A stretch of 64,000 nt of DNA, taken from Pseudomonas sp. Irchel 3E13 (GTDB lineage: Bacteria; Pseudomonadota; Gammaproteobacteria; Pseudomonadales; Pseudomonadaceae). The stretch spans positions 372,001 through 436,000 of the forward strand of contig NZ_FYDX01000007.1 in NCBI RefSeq assembly GCF_900187455.1, written 5' to 3'. A program made the position numbers and the translations under genes. The notes beneath the pieces were generated by a model. That model was not told the DNA's origin. It searched no databases and saw only the letters and a program-made list of their open reading frames with translations. Shown one piece after another: positions 16,820 to 28,532 of the stretch. Position 1 is the stretch's first letter. Each line of letters opens with the position of its first letter.

Positions 16820-18285
16820 CAATCTATTCCCAACTGGTTCCACAGCTCATCGATCCGCTTGGTGACGGCCTCGTCCTTGACGATGACCCGGCCCCATTCG
16901 CGCGTGGTTTCGCCCGGCCACTTGTTGGTGGCGTCCAGGCCCATCTTCGAACCGAGGCCCGAGACCGGCGAGGCGAAGTCGAGGTAATCGATCGGCGTGT
17001 TCTCGATCAGCACCGTGTCGCGCTTGGGGTCCATGCGCGTGGTGATGGCCCAGATCACGTCGTTCCAGTCCCGCGCATTGACATCGTCGTCGGTGACGAT
17101 AACGAACTTGGTGTACATGAACTGTCGCAAAAACGACCAGACGCCCAGCATTACCCGCTTGGCGTGCCCCGGGTACTGCTTCTTCATGGTGACCACCGCC
17201 ATGCGGTAGGAGCAGCCTTCGGGTGGCAGGTAGAAGTCGGTGATTTCCGGGAACTGCTTCTGCAGGATCGGCACGAACACTTCGTTCAGCGCCACGCCGA
17301 GAATCGCCGGCTCATCCGGTGGACGGCCGGTGTAGGTGCTGTGATAGATCGGCTTGGTGCGGTGAGTGATGCGCTCGATGGTGAACACCGGGAAGCTGTC
17401 GACTTCGTTGTAATAGCCGGTGTGGTCGCCATACGGGCCTTCGGGCGCGGTTTCGCCGGGGTGGATCACGCCTTCCAGGATGATCTCGGCGGTCGCCGGC
17501 ACCTGCAGGTCGCTGCCACGGCACTTCACCAGCTCGGTGCGGTTGCCCCGCAGCAGGCCGGCGAAGGCGTATTCGGAAAGGGTGTCCGGCACCGGCGTGA
17601 CGGCACCGAGGATGGTCGCCGGGTCAGCGCCCAGGGCGACGGCCACCGGGAATGGCTTGCCGGGGTTCTTCTCGCACCACTCGCGGTAGTCGAGGGCGCC
17701 GCCGCGGTGGCTGAGCCAACGCATGATGACCTTGTTGCGGCCAATCACCTGCTGGCGATAGATGCCGAGGTTCTGCCGCTCCTTGTTCGGCCCGCGGGTA
17801 ACGGTCAGGCCCCAGGTGATCAGCGGCGCGACGTCGCCTGGCCAGCAATGCTGGATCGGCAGCATGCCCAGGTCGACATCCTCGCCCTCGATGACCACTT
17901 CGTGGCAAGGCGCGTCCTTGACCACTTTCGGCGCCATGGCCACGACTTTCTTGAAGATCGGCAGCTTGGACCAGGCGTCCTTGAGCCCCTTTGGCGGCTC
18001 GGGCTCCTTGAGGAACGCCAGCAGCTTGCCGATTTCCCGCAGTTCGCTCACTGACTGGGCGCCCATGCCCATGGCCACCCGCTCCGGGGTGCCGAACAGG
18101 TTGCCGAGGACGGGAATGTCGTAACCGGTGGGGCGCTCGAACAACAGTGCCGGCCCCTTGGCCCGCAGTGTGCGGTCGCAGACTTCAGTCATTTCCAGGA
18201 CCGGCGAAATGGGGACCTGGATGCGCTTGAGTTCTGAGCGCTGCTCCAGGCCACGGATAAAGTCGCGCAAATCGCGATACTGCAT
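16819..18285 (-). CDS. ubiD: UbiD, 3-octaprenyl-4-hydroxybenzoate decarboxylase
   Basis: This 488-residue prenylated-FMN-dependent decarboxylase matches UbiD in length and motifs: [20 protein letters not shown] at the start, the prFMN-binding segment with [17 protein letters not shown] near residue 170, and the catalytic-loop region [20 protein letters not shown] near residue 280. It removes the carboxyl group in ubiquinone synthesis. UbiX, which makes prFMN, is not in the window. The start is supported by GAGG eight bases upstream. Confidence 0.96.
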   Translation of the reverse strand: MQYRDLRDFIRGLEQRSELKRIQVPISPVLEMTEVCDRTLRAKGPALLFERPTGYDIPVLGNLFGTPERVAMGMGAQSVSELREIGKLLAFLKEPEPPKGLKDAWSKLPIFKKVVAMAPKVVKDAPCHEVVIEGEDVDLGMLPIQHCWPGDVAPLITWGLTVTRGPNKERQNLGIYRQQVIGRNKVIMRWLSHRGGALDYREWCEKNPGKPFPVAVALGADPATILGAVTPVPDTLSEYAFAGLLRGNRTELVKCRGSDLQVPATAEIILEGVIHPGETAPEGPYGDHTGYYNEVDSFPVFTIERITHRTKPIYHSTYTGRPPDEPAILGVALNEVFVPILQKQFPEITDFYLPPEGCSYRMAVVTMKKQYPGHAKRVMLGVWSFLRQFMYTKFVIVTDDDVNARDWNDVIWAITTRMDPKRDTVLIENTPIDYLDFASPVSGLGSKMGLDATNKWPGETTREWGRVIVKDEAVTKRIDELWNQLGID

Positions 18286-18372
18286 GCGTGAGCCTCGTGT
18301 TGGCCGTATCGGTCGGGACGGGCAGTGTAGCGCCGAACCGGGCCAGTCAGAATAGTCCGTAAGATAGATAGC

Positions 18373-18394
18373 AAAAAGCCGGGTTTCCCCGGCT
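18373..18394 (-). terminator. Intrinsic terminator of rho
   Basis: On the minus strand the stem GAGCCGGG, tetraloop-like GAAA, and CCCGGC are followed by UUUUUGC. It lies 20-40 nt after the rho stop codon and before the ubiD start. Confidence 0.85.
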
Positions 18395-18412
18395 CTTGCC
18401 TACAGCGAGTGC

Positions 18413-19672
18413 TTACTTGCGCTTCATCGACAGGAAGAACTCGTCGTTGGTCTTGGTCTGCTTGAGCTTGTCGATCAAGAACTCGATGGCAGCGATTTCG
18501 TCCATCGGGTGCAGCAGCTTGCGCAGGATCCACATGCGTTGCAGTTCGTCGTCGGCGGTCAGCAGCTCTTCGCGGCGGGTGCCCGAACGGTTGATGTTGA
18601 TGGCCGGGAACACACGCTTCTCGGCGATGCGACGGTCCAGAGGCAGTTCCATGTTGCCGGTGCCCTTGAACTCTTCGTAGATCACTTCGTCCATCTTCGA
18701 ACCGGTTTCAACCAGCGCGGTGGCGATGATGGTCAGCGAACCGCCTTCCTCGATGTTCCGTGCGGCACCGAAGAAACGCTTCGGTTTTTCCAGCGCGTGG
18801 GCATCGACACCACCGGTCAGTACCTTGCCGGAGCTCGGGATCACGGTGTTGTAGGCGCGAGCCAGACGGGTGATGGAATCAAGCAGGATGACCACGTCTT
18901 TCTTGTGCTCGACCAGGCGCTTGGCCTTCTCGATGACCATTTCGGCCACTTGCACGTGACGGGTTGGCGGCTCGTCGAAGGTGGAGGCAACCACTTCGCC
19001 GCGCACGGTGCGCTGCATTTCGGTCACTTCTTCCGGGCGCTCGTCGATCAGCAGGACGATCAGGTGGCACTCGGGGTTGTTGCGGGTAATGTTCGCCGCG
19101 ATGTTCTGCAGCATGATGGTCTTGCCCGCTTTCGGCGGGGCGACGATCAGGCCGCGCTGGCCTTTGCCGATCGGGGCGCACAGGTCGATAACGCGACCGG
19201 TGAGGTCTTCGGTGGAACCGTTGCCGGCTTCCATCTTCAGGCGCTTGTTGGGGAACAGCGGCGTCAGGTTTTCGAACAGGATCTTGTTCTTCGCGTTTTC
19301 AGGACGGTCGAAGTTGATGGTGTCGACCTTGAGCAGTGCGAAGTAACGCTCGCCTTCTTTTGGCGGCCGGATCTTGCCGACGATGGTGTCGCCGGTGCGC
19401 AGGTTGAAGCGACGGATCTGGCTTGGCGAGACGTAGATGTCGTCTGGGCCGGCCAGGTAGGAAGAATCCGCCGAACGCAGGAAGCCGAAGCCGTCCTGGA
19501 GAATCTCCAGCACGCCGTCACCGGAAATTTCCTCGCCGCTTTTCGCGTGCTTCTTCAACAGGGAGAAAATCACATCCTGCTTGCGCGAACGGGCCATATT
19601 TTCTATGCCCATCTGTTCGGCCATTTCTAGCAGATCGGTAATCGGCTTTTGCTTGAGTTCAGTCAGGTTCAT
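18413..19672 (-). CDS. rho: Transcription termination factor Rho
   Basis: The 419-residue protein is the length of E. coli Rho and shares its whole architecture: N-terminal helix domain ([20 protein letters not shown]), cold-shock-like RNA-binding domain ([17 protein letters not shown], 51-68), Walker A APPKAGKT at 178-185, Walker [17 protein letters not shown] and the Q-loop [18 protein letters not shown]. No N-terminal insertion is present. The leader between trxA and rho (19673-19864) is about 190 nt and is likely to hold the promoter and possibly the autoregulation site known for rho genes; nothing else was recognised there. Confidence 0.98.
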   Translation of the reverse strand: MNLTELKQKPITDLLEMAEQMGIENMARSRKQDVIFSLLKKHAKSGEEISGDGVLEILQDGFGFLRSADSSYLAGPDDIYVSPSQIRRFNLRTGDTIVGKIRPPKEGERYFALLKVDTINFDRPENAKNKILFENLTPLFPNKRLKMEAGNGSTEDLTGRVIDLCAPIGKGQRGLIVAPPKAGKTIMLQNIAANITRNNPECHLIVLLIDERPEEVTEMQRTVRGEVVASTFDEPPTRHVQVAEMVIEKAKRLVEHKKDVVILLDSITRLARAYNTVIPSSGKVLTGGVDAHALEKPKRFFGAARNIEEGGSLTIIATALVETGSKMDEVIYEEFKGTGNMELPLDRRIAEKRVFPAININRSGTRREELLTADDELQRMWILRKLLHPMDEIAAIEFLIDKLKQTKTNDEFFLSMKRK

Positions 19673-19864
19673 AAGGGGATTGAGGTAATCATGTAAGAAG
19701 GGAGATTAAGCATCTGGCTTAATGAGGCCGCGCCGCAGAGAAGGCGACAGGATCGCGCACAAGTTCGAATTGGAAGGCGGCGGCGGTGTGCAGGGGGCAT
19801 TGAAGAAACAATGCGAGGCCGAATTTAACACCTGCTTTTTCTGGCGTCTAGTCACCAGAATGAG

Positions 19865-19891
19865 AAAAGCCCCGACAAATGCGGGGCTTTT
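19865..19891. terminator. Bidirectional terminator after trxA
   Basis: AAAAGCCCCG (19865-19874) and CGGGGCTTTT (19882-19891) form a stem with a 7-nt loop, and U runs flank it on both strands. It ends the trxA transcript just after its stop at 19898. Confidence 0.85.
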
Positions 19892-19897
19892 ACAGAC

Positions 19898-20227
19898 TCA
19901 GATATTGGCGTCGATGAACGCTTGCAACTGAGATTTCGACAGGGCGCCGACCTTGGTGGCTGCGACCTGGCCGTCCTTGAACAGCATCAGGGTCGGGATA
20001 CCCCGAACGCCGTGCTTGCCCGGAGTATCAGGGTTTGAGTCGATGTTCAGCTTGGCGATGGTCAGCTTGCCGTTGTAATCCTCGGCGATAGCGTCCAGGA
20101 CCGGAGCGATCATTTTGCAAGGACCGCACCACTCAGCCCAGTAGTCGACCAGTACAGGGCCCTGGGCCTGCAGTACGTCGGCCTCGAAACTGGCGTCGGT
20201 AACGTGTTTGATAAGATCGCTGCTCAT
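19898..20227 (-). CDS. trxA: Thioredoxin 1
   Basis: The 109-residue protein is a classical thioredoxin with the active site WCGPC at residues 33-37, the cis-proline segment [12 protein letters not shown], and [10 protein letters not shown] at the end. It is the general cytoplasmic disulfide reductant. The ATG at 20227 has GGAG eight bases upstream. A longer in-frame start at 20269 is not needed. It lies between rho and ppx as in other pseudomonads. Confidence 0.97.
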   Translation of the reverse strand: MSSDLIKHVTDASFEADVLQAQGPVLVDYWAEWCGPCKMIAPVLDAIAEDYNGKLTIAKLNIDSNPDTPGKHGVRGIPTLMLFKDGQVAATKVGALSKSQLQAFIDANI

Positions 20228-20466
20228 GGAAATCTCCAGGTTCGGAAGCAAAAAAACGTTGCCCATCATAACGGCCCTCTCTGCCGACAGGAAGCCGCCA
20301 GCGATTGAGTCTGTCTATGGTAGTTCATGATCTTGCGTATCGACCGTCACACAAAAGACACAATTCCTACGCGAAACTGCGCCATATCAAGCCTTGCACT
20401 GCTCCGCGTTGGCGTAAACCGACTATCGTGGCAGGATTGCCGGGTTAACGACCGAGAAGCCATCAC

Positions 20467-21969
20467 ATGCCGCATTCCACTGCCAAGAACCTTTCCCTGA
20501 TCGCCGCCATTGACCTTGGCTCCAACAGCTTCCATATGGTTGTAGCCAAAGCCCATCACAGCGAAATCCGTATCCTTGAGCGGCTCGGCGAGAAGGTTCA
20601 ACTGGCGGCTGGCATCAATGAAGAGCGCCAGCTCAACGAAGAATCCATGCAGCGCGGCCTCGACTGCCTCAAGCGCTTCGCCCAACTGATCAACGGCATG
20701 CCCCAGGGCTCGGTGCGCATCGTCGGCACCAACGCACTGCGCGAAGCGCGCAACCGCGGCGAGTTCATCCGCCGCGCCGAAGAAATCCTCGGCCATCCGG
20801 TGGAAGTGATTTCCGGTCGCGAGGAAGCCCGCCTCATTTATCTGGGTGTTTCCCACACCCTCGCCGACACCCCCGGCAAGCGCCTGGTGGCCGACATCGG
20901 CGGCGGCAGTACCGAGTTCATCATCGGCCAGCGCTTCGAACCGCTGCTGCGCGAAAGCCTGCAAATGGGCTGTGTCAGCTTCACCCAGCGTTATTTCCGC
21001 GACGGCAAGATCACCCCGGCACGCTACGCCCAGGCCTACACCGCGGCGCGCCTGGAGCTGATGAGCATCGAAACCGCCCTGCACCGCCTGGGCTGGGATG
21101 AAGCCATCGGGTCGTCCGGCACCATCCGCGCCATTGGTCTGGCCATCAAGGCCGGCGGCCTGGGCAACGGTGAAGTCAACGCCGAAGGCATGGCCTGGCT
21201 CAAGCGCAAGCTGTTCAAGCTGGGCGAAATCGAGAAGATCGACTTCGACGGCGTCAAACCTGACCGTCGGGCGATCTTCCCGGCAGGCCTGGCGATCCTC
21301 GAAGCGATTTTCGACGCCCTCGAACTGCAACGCATGGACCACTGCGACGGCGCCCTGCGCGAAGGCGTGCTCTATGACCTGCTCGGCCGCCACCATCACG
21401 AAGACGTGCGCGAGCGCACCCTCAGTTCGCTGATGGAGCGCTACCACGTCGATCAGGGCCAGGTTGCCCGGGTCGAGCGCAAGGCGCTGCACGCCTTCGA
21501 CCAGGTAGCCGCGGCGTGGGATCTGCAAGACGGTATCTGGCGTGAACTGCTGGGCTGGGCGGCCAAGGTGCATGAGGTAGGCCTGGACATCGCCCACTAT
21601 CACTACCACAAGCACGGCGCCTACCTGATCGAACACTCCGATCTGGCCGGCTTCTCCCGCGAAGACCAGCAAATGCTGGCCCTGCTGGTGCGTGGCCACC
21701 GCCGCAACATTCCCAAGGACAAGTTCGCCGACTTCGGCGACGAAGGCGTGAAGCTCATTCGCCTGTGCGTACTGCTGCGCTTCGCCATCCTGTTCCACCA
21801 CATCCGCGGCACCCAACAGATGCCGAAGGTGGAACTGCACGCCAATGGCGACAGCCTGGCCATCGCGTTCCCGGATAACTGGCTGGAAGAGAACCAGTTG
21901 ACCCGGGCCGACTTCGAACAGGAAGCCGAGTGGTTGGCCCGGGTCGGTTTCGTCCTCAGCGTACGATAA
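20467..21969 (+). CDS. ppx: Exopolyphosphatase
   Basis: The 500-residue product belongs to the Ppx/GppA family of the ASKHA fold. The phosphate-1 loop is [15 protein letters not shown] (12-26), phosphate-2 [13 protein letters not shown] near residues 141-153 and [14 protein letters not shown] near residue 219, followed by a C-terminal HD-like helical domain. It hydrolyses terminal phosphates from polyphosphate. It converges with ppk1, the polyphosphate maker, and the two 3' ends overlap by 14 bases. It is divergent from trxA with a 239-nt gap in which no clear Pho box was seen. Confidence 0.95.
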   Translation: MPHSTAKNLSLIAAIDLGSNSFHMVVAKAHHSEIRILERLGEKVQLAAGINEERQLNEESMQRGLDCLKRFAQLINGMPQGSVRIVGTNALREARNRGEFIRRAEEILGHPVEVISGREEARLIYLGVSHTLADTPGKRLVADIGGGSTEFIIGQRFEPLLRESLQMGCVSFTQRYFRDGKITPARYAQAYTAARLELMSIETALHRLGWDEAIGSSGTIRAIGLAIKAGGLGNGEVNAEGMAWLKRKLFKLGEIEKIDFDGVKPDRRAIFPAGLAILEAIFDALELQRMDHCDGALREGVLYDLLGRHHHEDVRERTLSSLMERYHVDQGQVARVERKALHAFDQVAAAWDLQDGIWRELLGWAAKVHEVGLDIAHYHYHKHGAYLIEHSDLAGFSREDQQMLALLVRGHRRNIPKDKFADFGDEGVKLIRLCVLLRFAILFHHIRGTQQMPKVELHANGDSLAIAFPDNWLEENQLTRADFEQEAEWLARVGFVLSVR

Positions 21970-24181
21970 GCACCGGATTGCTCAGGCGCTCGAGCAGAGT
22001 CGCCTGAACACTGCGCGGGTTCTGGTTGCCGGTCGGCGTGCTGCGTACGTAGCGGCCGTCCGGTTGCAGGATCCACGAGTGGGTGTTGTCGGTCAGGTAC
22101 CCTTCCAGCTCTTTCTTCACCCGTAGCAGAAGTTTCTTGCCATCGACCGGGAAGCAGGTCTCGACGCGCTTGTCGAGGTTGCGCTCCATCCAGTCGGCGC
22201 TGGACAGGAAGATCTGCTCCTCGCCGCCATTGAGGAAGTAGAACACCCGGGTGTGCTCCAGGAAGCGGCCGATGATCGAGCGCACGTGGATGTTGTGCGA
22301 GACGCCGGCGATGCCCGGACGCAGGCAGCACATGCCACGTACCACCAGATCAATGCGCACGCCCGACTGGCTGGCCTTGTACAGCGCGCGGATGATCTTC
22401 GGGTCGGTCAGCGAGTTGAACTTGGCGATGATGTGCGCCGGCTTGCCTTCCACGGCGAACTGGGTTTCCCGCGCGATCATGTCGAGCATGCCTTTCTTCA
22501 GGGTGAAAGGCGCGTGCAGCAGCTTTTTCATGCGCAGGGTCTTGCCCATGCCGATCAACTGGCTGAACAACTTGCCGACGTCCTCGCAAAGCGCATCGTC
22601 GGAAGTCAGCAGGCTGTAGTCGGTGTACAGGCGGGCGTTGCCGGCGTGGTAGTTGCCGGTCCCCAGGTGCGCGTAGCGGACGATCTCGCCGGCTTCGCGA
22701 CGCAGGATCAACATCATCTTGGCGTGGGTCTTGAAGCCGACCACACCGTAGATCACCACGGCGCCCGCGGCCTGCAGGCGGCTGGCCATCTGCAGGTTGG
22801 ACTCTTCGTCGAAGCGCGCGCGCAATTCGATCACCGCAGTGACCTCCTTGCCGTTACGCGCCGCGTCCACCAGCGCATCGACGATTTCCGAGTTGGCGCC
22901 GCTGCGGTAGAGGGTCTGGCGTACGGCCAGGACGTGCGGGTCCTTGGCGGCCTGGCGCAGCATGTCGACGACCGGGGTGAACGACTCGAACGGGTGCATC
23001 AGCAGGATGTCCTGCTTGCTCACCACGCTGAAAATGTTCTCGCTGTTCTGCAACAGCTTGGGAATGGCCGGCGTGAACGGGAGGTATTGCAGCTCCGGAT
23101 GGCTGTCCAGGCCGGTGATGCTGAACAGGCGGGTCAGGTTGACCGGCCCATTGACCTGATACAGCTCGCTCTCGCTCAGGCTGAACTGTTTGAGCAGGTA
23201 GTCGGACAGGTGTTTCGGGCAAGTGTCGGCGACCTCGAGACGCACCGCGTCACCGTAGCGACGGGAGAACAGCTCGCCGCGCAGGGCGCGGGCCAGGTCT
23301 TCGACATCTTCGGAGTCCAGCGCCAGGTCGGCGTTACGAGTCAGGCGGAACTGGTAGCAGCCCTTGACCTTCATGCCCTGGAACAGGTCGTCGGCGTGCG
23401 CGTGGATCATCGACGAAAGGAATACATAGTTGTCGCCAGGACCACCGACGTCTTCCGGCACCCGGATAACCCGCGGCAGCAGACGCGGCGCCGGGATAAT
23501 CGCCAGGCCCGAGTCGCGGCCGAAGGCATCGATACCTTCCAGCTCGACGATGAAGTTCAGGCTCTTGTTCACCAGCAGCGGGAACGGGTGAGTCGGGTCG
23601 AGGCCGATCGGCGTGATGATCGGCGCGATCTCGTCGCGGAAGAAGCGGCGCACCCAGGTCTTGAGCTTGGTCGTCCAGTGACGGCGACGGATGAAGCGGA
23701 TCTGGTGCTTTTCCAGTTCCGGCAGCAGCACTTCGTTGAGAATCGCGTACTGGCGCTGCACTTCGTGGTGCACCAGGTCGCTGATCCGCGCCAGTGCCTG
23801 GTGCGGCTGCAGGCCGTCGGCGCCGGCCTGCTCGCGAGCGAAGGTGATCTGCTTTTTCAGGCCCGCAACACGAATCTCGAAGAACTCATCCAGGTTGCTG
23901 GAGAAGATCAGCAGAAACTTCAGCCGCTCCAGCAGGGGATAGGACTCATCCAGCGCCTGTTCCAGCACGCGGATGTTGAACTGCAATTGCGACAGTTCGC
24001 GATGGATGTAAAGGCTGCTGTCATCCAGGCCCGGTACCGCGACAGCGGGTGCCGGAGCAACCGCCGGCGCCTCCGCCGGGGGAGCCGCGACCACCTCGGG
24101 TTCTGGCGGGGTTTCCAGCAGTTGCTCGGGAGCGACTGGTTCATCCTTAACAGCGTCTTCGATCAGTGCTTCGTTATTCAT
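21956..24181 (-). CDS. ppk1: Polyphosphate kinase 1
   Basis: This 741-residue PPK1 has four recognisable domains. The two catalytic histidines are H486 (KTHAKMM, the phosphorylated one) and H643 (LEHTRVFY), each 51 positions later than in the E. coli enzyme. The offset comes from an N-terminal extension of about 50 residues rich in Pro, Ala, Val and Glu that precedes the conserved [20 protein letters not shown]. The enzyme reversibly polymerises the gamma phosphate of ATP. Its 3' end overlaps ppx by 14 bases on the other strand. hemB lies 19 nt upstream on the same strand. Confidence 0.96.
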   Translation of the reverse strand: MNNEALIEDAVKDEPVAPEQLLETPPEPEVVAAPPAEAPAVAPAPAVAVPGLDDSSLYIHRELSQLQFNIRVLEQALDESYPLLERLKFLLIFSSNLDEFFEIRVAGLKKQITFAREQAGADGLQPHQALARISDLVHHEVQRQYAILNEVLLPELEKHQIRFIRRRHWTTKLKTWVRRFFRDEIAPIITPIGLDPTHPFPLLVNKSLNFIVELEGIDAFGRDSGLAIIPAPRLLPRVIRVPEDVGGPGDNYVFLSSMIHAHADDLFQGMKVKGCYQFRLTRNADLALDSEDVEDLARALRGELFSRRYGDAVRLEVADTCPKHLSDYLLKQFSLSESELYQVNGPVNLTRLFSITGLDSHPELQYLPFTPAIPKLLQNSENIFSVVSKQDILLMHPFESFTPVVDMLRQAAKDPHVLAVRQTLYRSGANSEIVDALVDAARNGKEVTAVIELRARFDEESNLQMASRLQAAGAVVIYGVVGFKTHAKMMLILRREAGEIVRYAHLGTGNYHAGNARLYTDYSLLTSDDALCEDVGKLFSQLIGMGKTLRMKKLLHAPFTLKKGMLDMIARETQFAVEGKPAHIIAKFNSLTDPKIIRALYKASQSGVRIDLVVRGMCCLRPGIAGVSHNIHVRSIIGRFLEHTRVFYFLNGGEEQIFLSSADWMERNLDKRVETCFPVDGKKLLLRVKKELEGYLTDNTHSWILQPDGRYVRSTPTGNQNPRSVQATLLERLSNPVLIVR

Positions 24182-24200
24182 CTTGCGTTCCTGAAGGGCG

Positions 24201-25397
<1,197 letters not shown>

Positions 25398-25419
25398 TCA
25401 TTTCGCCAGCATCCAGAAA

Positions 25420-26067
25420 ATGCTTCAAGAATTCCTGCAAGATTTCGGCTACTTTGCCCTTTTTCTAGGTACGTTTTTTGAAGGCGAGACCATCCTGGTA
25501 CTGGCCGGATTCCTTGCGTTCCGCGGATACATGGACATCAACCTGGTGGTGCTGGTGGCGTTCTTCGGCAGCTATGCCGGCGATCAGCTCTGGTACTTCA
25601 TGGGCCGTCGTCATGGGCGCAAGTTGCTGGCACGCAAACCGCGCTGGCAGTTGATGGGCGACCGGGCGCTTGAGCACATCCGCCGCCACCCGGACATCTG
25701 GGTGCTGAGTTTCCGCTTCGTCTACGGCCTGCGTACCGTGATGCCGGTGGCCATCGGCCTGTCCGGTTATCCACCGCGCCGCTACCTGTTGCTCAATGGC
25801 ATCGGCGCGGCGGTCTGGGCGTTGGCCCTGGGTGCCGCCGCCTACCACTTCGGCGCGATTCTCGAAGGCCTGCTGGGCAACGTGAAGAAGTACGAACTAT
25901 GGGTGCTCGGCGGCCTGCTGGTGCTCGGCGCCCTGCTGTGGCTGCGTCGCCGGTTCAAGGCCGCGCGCATTGCCAAACAGGAAGCGGCGGCTCAAGTACA
26001 GGCCGATCAGGCTGAGCAGGCTGTAACCGAGCAGCGCGACCCACCCCAGGGCGGTGACCGGCCCTAG
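25420..26067 (+). CDS. DedA-family membrane protein
   Basis: The 215-residue product belongs to the DedA/SNARE-associated family: an amphipathic N-terminus LQEFLQDFGYFALFLGTFFEGE, the acidic helix-end residues, and the conserved FxRxxPG-like segment SFRFVYGLRTVMPVAIGLSGYPPRRY near residues 97-125. DedA proteins act as lipid flippases or scramblases tied to undecaprenyl phosphate recycling and membrane potential. The last 56 codons overlap the 3' end of the sterol desaturase gene on the other strand. The polar, Gln/Ala-rich tail after residue 185 lies wholly within this overlap. Confidence 0.9.
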   Translation: MLQEFLQDFGYFALFLGTFFEGETILVLAGFLAFRGYMDINLVVLVAFFGSYAGDQLWYFMGRRHGRKLLARKPRWQLMGDRALEHIRRHPDIWVLSFRFVYGLRTVMPVAIGLSGYPPRRYLLLNGIGAAVWALALGAAAYHFGAILEGLLGNVKKYELWVLGGLLVLGALLWLRRRFKAARIAKQEAAAQVQADQAEQAVTEQRDPPQGGDRP

Positions 26068-27195
26068 ACCGGTCACACCGGCCAGCGCATAGGCCGGCAG
26101 GTTCAGCCCCAGCCGCGTGAGTTCCAGACGCCGCGCCCAGGGACGGTTCTCCAGCGCCGTCCCCAACACGAACAATCCAAACGCCATCACCCCCCAGCCC
26201 AGCAGCAACGCTGCCAGCGGCAGGCGCCCGCCTGCGTTCATCAGATAGCTGCCCAGCGCCACATAGGCCGCGAATTGCAGCAACACGTAAAGCTGCTGCG
26301 CCCCACCCAGTGGCACCTCGAACTTGCGGAAATTCGTCAGATCCTGCTTCGCCTGTGGATAACGTTGCGCCACATCGGCCGGGCGCCAGCCGGTGGGCAT
26401 GAACCAGATTCGCAGCTTGTCCCACCAACGCCCGGTGCGTCGCGCATCGGCCCAGAGTTGGGCGTAGAACTGCAGATTGGCCCACAGTGGATTCCAGCTC
26501 GCCAGCGGCGTGGTCACCCCGAAAATCACGGGCTCGTTATCGTCTTCTTCGAGGAAGGTGCCGAACAGCCGGTCCCAGAGAATGAACACGCCCCCGTAGT
26601 TGCGATCTATGTAGATAGGATTCTGCGCATGGTGGACGCGATGATTGGACGGCGTGACGAACAGCCACTCATACCAGCCAAGCTTGGGAATGTGCCGGGT
26701 ATGCACCCAGAACTGATACAGCAGGTTCAGCGCACCGACGCTGACGAACACCAGCAGCGGCACGCCCAGCACCGCCAGCGGCAGGTAGAAGATCCACGAC
26801 AGCAGAAACCCGGTGCTGGTCTGACGCAGCGCGGTAGAAAGGTTGTAGTCCTCGCTCTGGTGATGCACCGAATGCGCGGCCCAGAGAATGTTGCGCTCGT
26901 GGCCGAAGCGATGCAGCCAGTAGTAGCAGAAGTCATAGGCGATGAACGCCAGCACCCACACCCACCAGGCATTCGCCGGCAACTCGAACAGCGCCAGGTG
27001 CTCCAGGGCAATGGCGTAGCTGACCAGCCCGACACCCTTGGTCAACAACCCCGTGGTGGTCGACAACACCCCCGCACTCAGGCTGTTGACGGCATCCGCC
27101 AACCGATAAGTGCTCACGCCGCGCCAGCGGTCAGCCAGCAGTTCGACCGCGATCAAGACGAAGAAAAACGGCACGGCAAGCAGGATGAAGTCCAT
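25897..27195 (-). CDS. Sterol desaturase family (fatty acid hydroxylase) membrane protein
   Basis: This 432-residue protein has the three histidine boxes of the family: HRFGH (HxxxH), HSVHH (HxxHH) and HRVHH (HxxHH), at about residues 95, 110 and 190, between several helices. These bind a di-iron centre. A C-terminal half with four or more extra helices (LPLAALLLGWGVMAFGLFVLG and others) extends beyond the catalytic domain. Its substrate is unknown. The ATG at 27195 gives MDFILLAVPFFFVLIAVELL; an in-frame ATG at 27216 is less likely. The final 57 codons are antisense to the end of dedA. Confidence 0.88.
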   Translation of the reverse strand: MDFILLAVPFFFVLIAVELLADRWRGVSTYRLADAVNSLSAGVLSTTTGLLTKGVGLVSYAIALEHLALFELPANAWWVWVLAFIAYDFCYYWLHRFGHERNILWAAHSVHHQSEDYNLSTALRQTSTGFLLSWIFYLPLAVLGVPLLVFVSVGALNLLYQFWVHTRHIPKLGWYEWLFVTPSNHRVHHAQNPIYIDRNYGGVFILWDRLFGTFLEEDDNEPVIFGVTTPLASWNPLWANLQFYAQLWADARRTGRWWDKLRIWFMPTGWRPADVAQRYPQAKQDLTNFRKFEVPLGGAQQLYVLLQFAAYVALGSYLMNAGGRLPLAALLLGWGVMAFGLFVLGTALENRPWARRLELTRLGLNLPAYALAGVTGLGPVTALGWVALLGYSLLSLIGLYLSRRFLFGNARGLEPATQPQQGAEHQQAAEHP

Positions 27196-27308
27196 GGCGA
27201 GTCCATTTTCTGGCAATGGATCAAGATTAGGCCCGCAATGCGGGAATCCCTATGGCGACAACTGCCAAATTAGACGACATTTAGCGCCTCGAATCGGGAG
27301 TAGAAAGC

Positions 27309-27974
27309 ATGACCAAAAAAGTTGCTGTGATTCTGTCAGGCTGCGGCGTCTACGACGGCGCGGAAATCCATGAAAGCGTCATCACCCTGCTGCGCCTCGA
27401 CCAGCGCGGCGCCCAGGTGCAGTGCTTCGCGCCGAACATCGCGCAACTGCACGTGATCAACCACCTCACCGGCGAGGAAATGCCCGAGTCGCGCAATGTG
27501 CTGGTGGAGTCCGCGCGGATCGCCCGCGGCAATATCAAGGACCTGCGCGAAGCCGATGCCAACGACTTCGACGCGTTGATCGTGCCAGGCGGTTTCGGCA
27601 CGGCGAAAAACCTCTCCAACCTGCTCATCGAAGGCGCCAACTGCACCGTGCACCCGGATGTCCTGGCCCTGGCCGAAGCATTCGCCGAAGCCGGCAAGCC
27701 GGTTGGCCTGATCTGCATCTCGCCGGCGCTGGCGGCGAAGATCTACGGCCCGGGCGTGGTCTGCACCATCGGCAACGACGCCGAGATCAGTGCGGCCATC
27801 GTCAAGATGGGCGGCACCCACGAAGAATGCGATGTGCACGGCATCGTCGAAGACACTGCGCGCAAGCTGGTCACCACCCCGGCCTATATGCTCGCCCAGT
27901 CCATCAGCGACGCCGCCGGCGGTATCTACAAGCTGGTCGACCGCGTGCTGGAATTGACCCACGAAGACGAGTGA
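27309..27974 (+). CDS. elbB: ElbB, isoprenoid biosynthesis glyoxalase
   Basis: This 221-residue protein of the DJ-1/PfpI superfamily matches ElbB: KKVAVILSGCGVYDGAEIHE at the start, VPGGFGTAKNLSNL near residue 94 and the nucleophile-elbow region VGLICISPALAAKIYG with a cysteine near residue 138. E. coli ElbB has weak glyoxalase activity and an unclear in vivo role. GGGAG lies eight bases before the start. It converges on the YaiI gene. Confidence 0.93.
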   Translation: MTKKVAVILSGCGVYDGAEIHESVITLLRLDQRGAQVQCFAPNIAQLHVINHLTGEEMPESRNVLVESARIARGNIKDLREADANDFDALIVPGGFGTAKNLSNLLIEGANCTVHPDVLALAEAFAEAGKPVGLICISPALAAKIYGPGVVCTIGNDAEISAAIVKMGGTHEECDVHGIVEDTARKLVTTPAYMLAQSISDAAGGIYKLVDRVLELTHEDE

Positions 27975-28004
27975 CTGGAAAGATCGAGGCTCGCTGGTCG
28001 GGCC

Positions 28005-28469
28005 TCAGCCCGGAAACTGCCGCGCCAGGCGCGTCAGGATGCGGTCTAGTGAATTGGCGAACGCCTGCTTTTCGCGCTCGCCATAAGGCGCCTGGCCGCC
28101 GCCGACCTGGCCCTGTTCACGCAGGTCGGTGAACAGGTTGCGCACCGCCAGCCGCTCGCCCATGTTGCGCTCATCGAACTCGCGGCCACGCGGATCGAGG
28201 GCAGCGACGCCCTTCTTCACCAGGCGGTCGGCCAGCGGCACATCGCTGCAGATCACCAGTTCGCCGGGGACCGCGTGTTCCACCAGGTAATCATCGGCGG
28301 CATCCGGCCCGCTCGGCACCACGATCAGCTTTACGCAGGCGAAAGGCGGCTTGGCCTGGGGCCCGCCGGCCACCATCACCACTTCAAATTGACGCTTGAG
28401 CGCGAATTTAACGATCTGATCCTTCGCGGCCTTGGGGCAGGCGTCGGCATCGATCCAGATACGCATCAT
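28005..28469 (-). CDS. yaiI: YaiI/YqxD family protein (UPF0178)
   Basis: The 154-residue product is a UPF0178 protein with the conserved starting motif RIWIDADACPKAAKDQI, PSGPDAADDYLVEHA, ICSDVPLADRLVKKG and FDERNMGERLAVRNL. The conserved acidic residues resemble the PIN-domain nuclease fold, but the activity of the family is not established. The start lies among three in-frame ATGs (28481, 28469, 28466); 28469 has GGA seven bases upstream. Confidence 0.9.
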   Translation of the reverse strand: MMRIWIDADACPKAAKDQIVKFALKRQFEVVMVAGGPQAKPPFACVKLIVVPSGPDAADDYLVEHAVPGELVICSDVPLADRLVKKGVAALDPRGREFDERNMGERLAVRNLFTDLREQGQVGGGQAPYGEREKQAFANSLDRILTRLARQFPG

Positions 28470-28532
28470 TGAGTTATCCACAGCGAGACGAAACAGGCGG
28501 GCAGTATCCCCGCTCGCCCGCCCCGCTTCAAA

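Noticed and set aside
20270..20466. Pho box before ppx
   Set aside because: No pair of CTGTCATA-like repeats with 4-nt spacing was found in the trxA-ppx gap.
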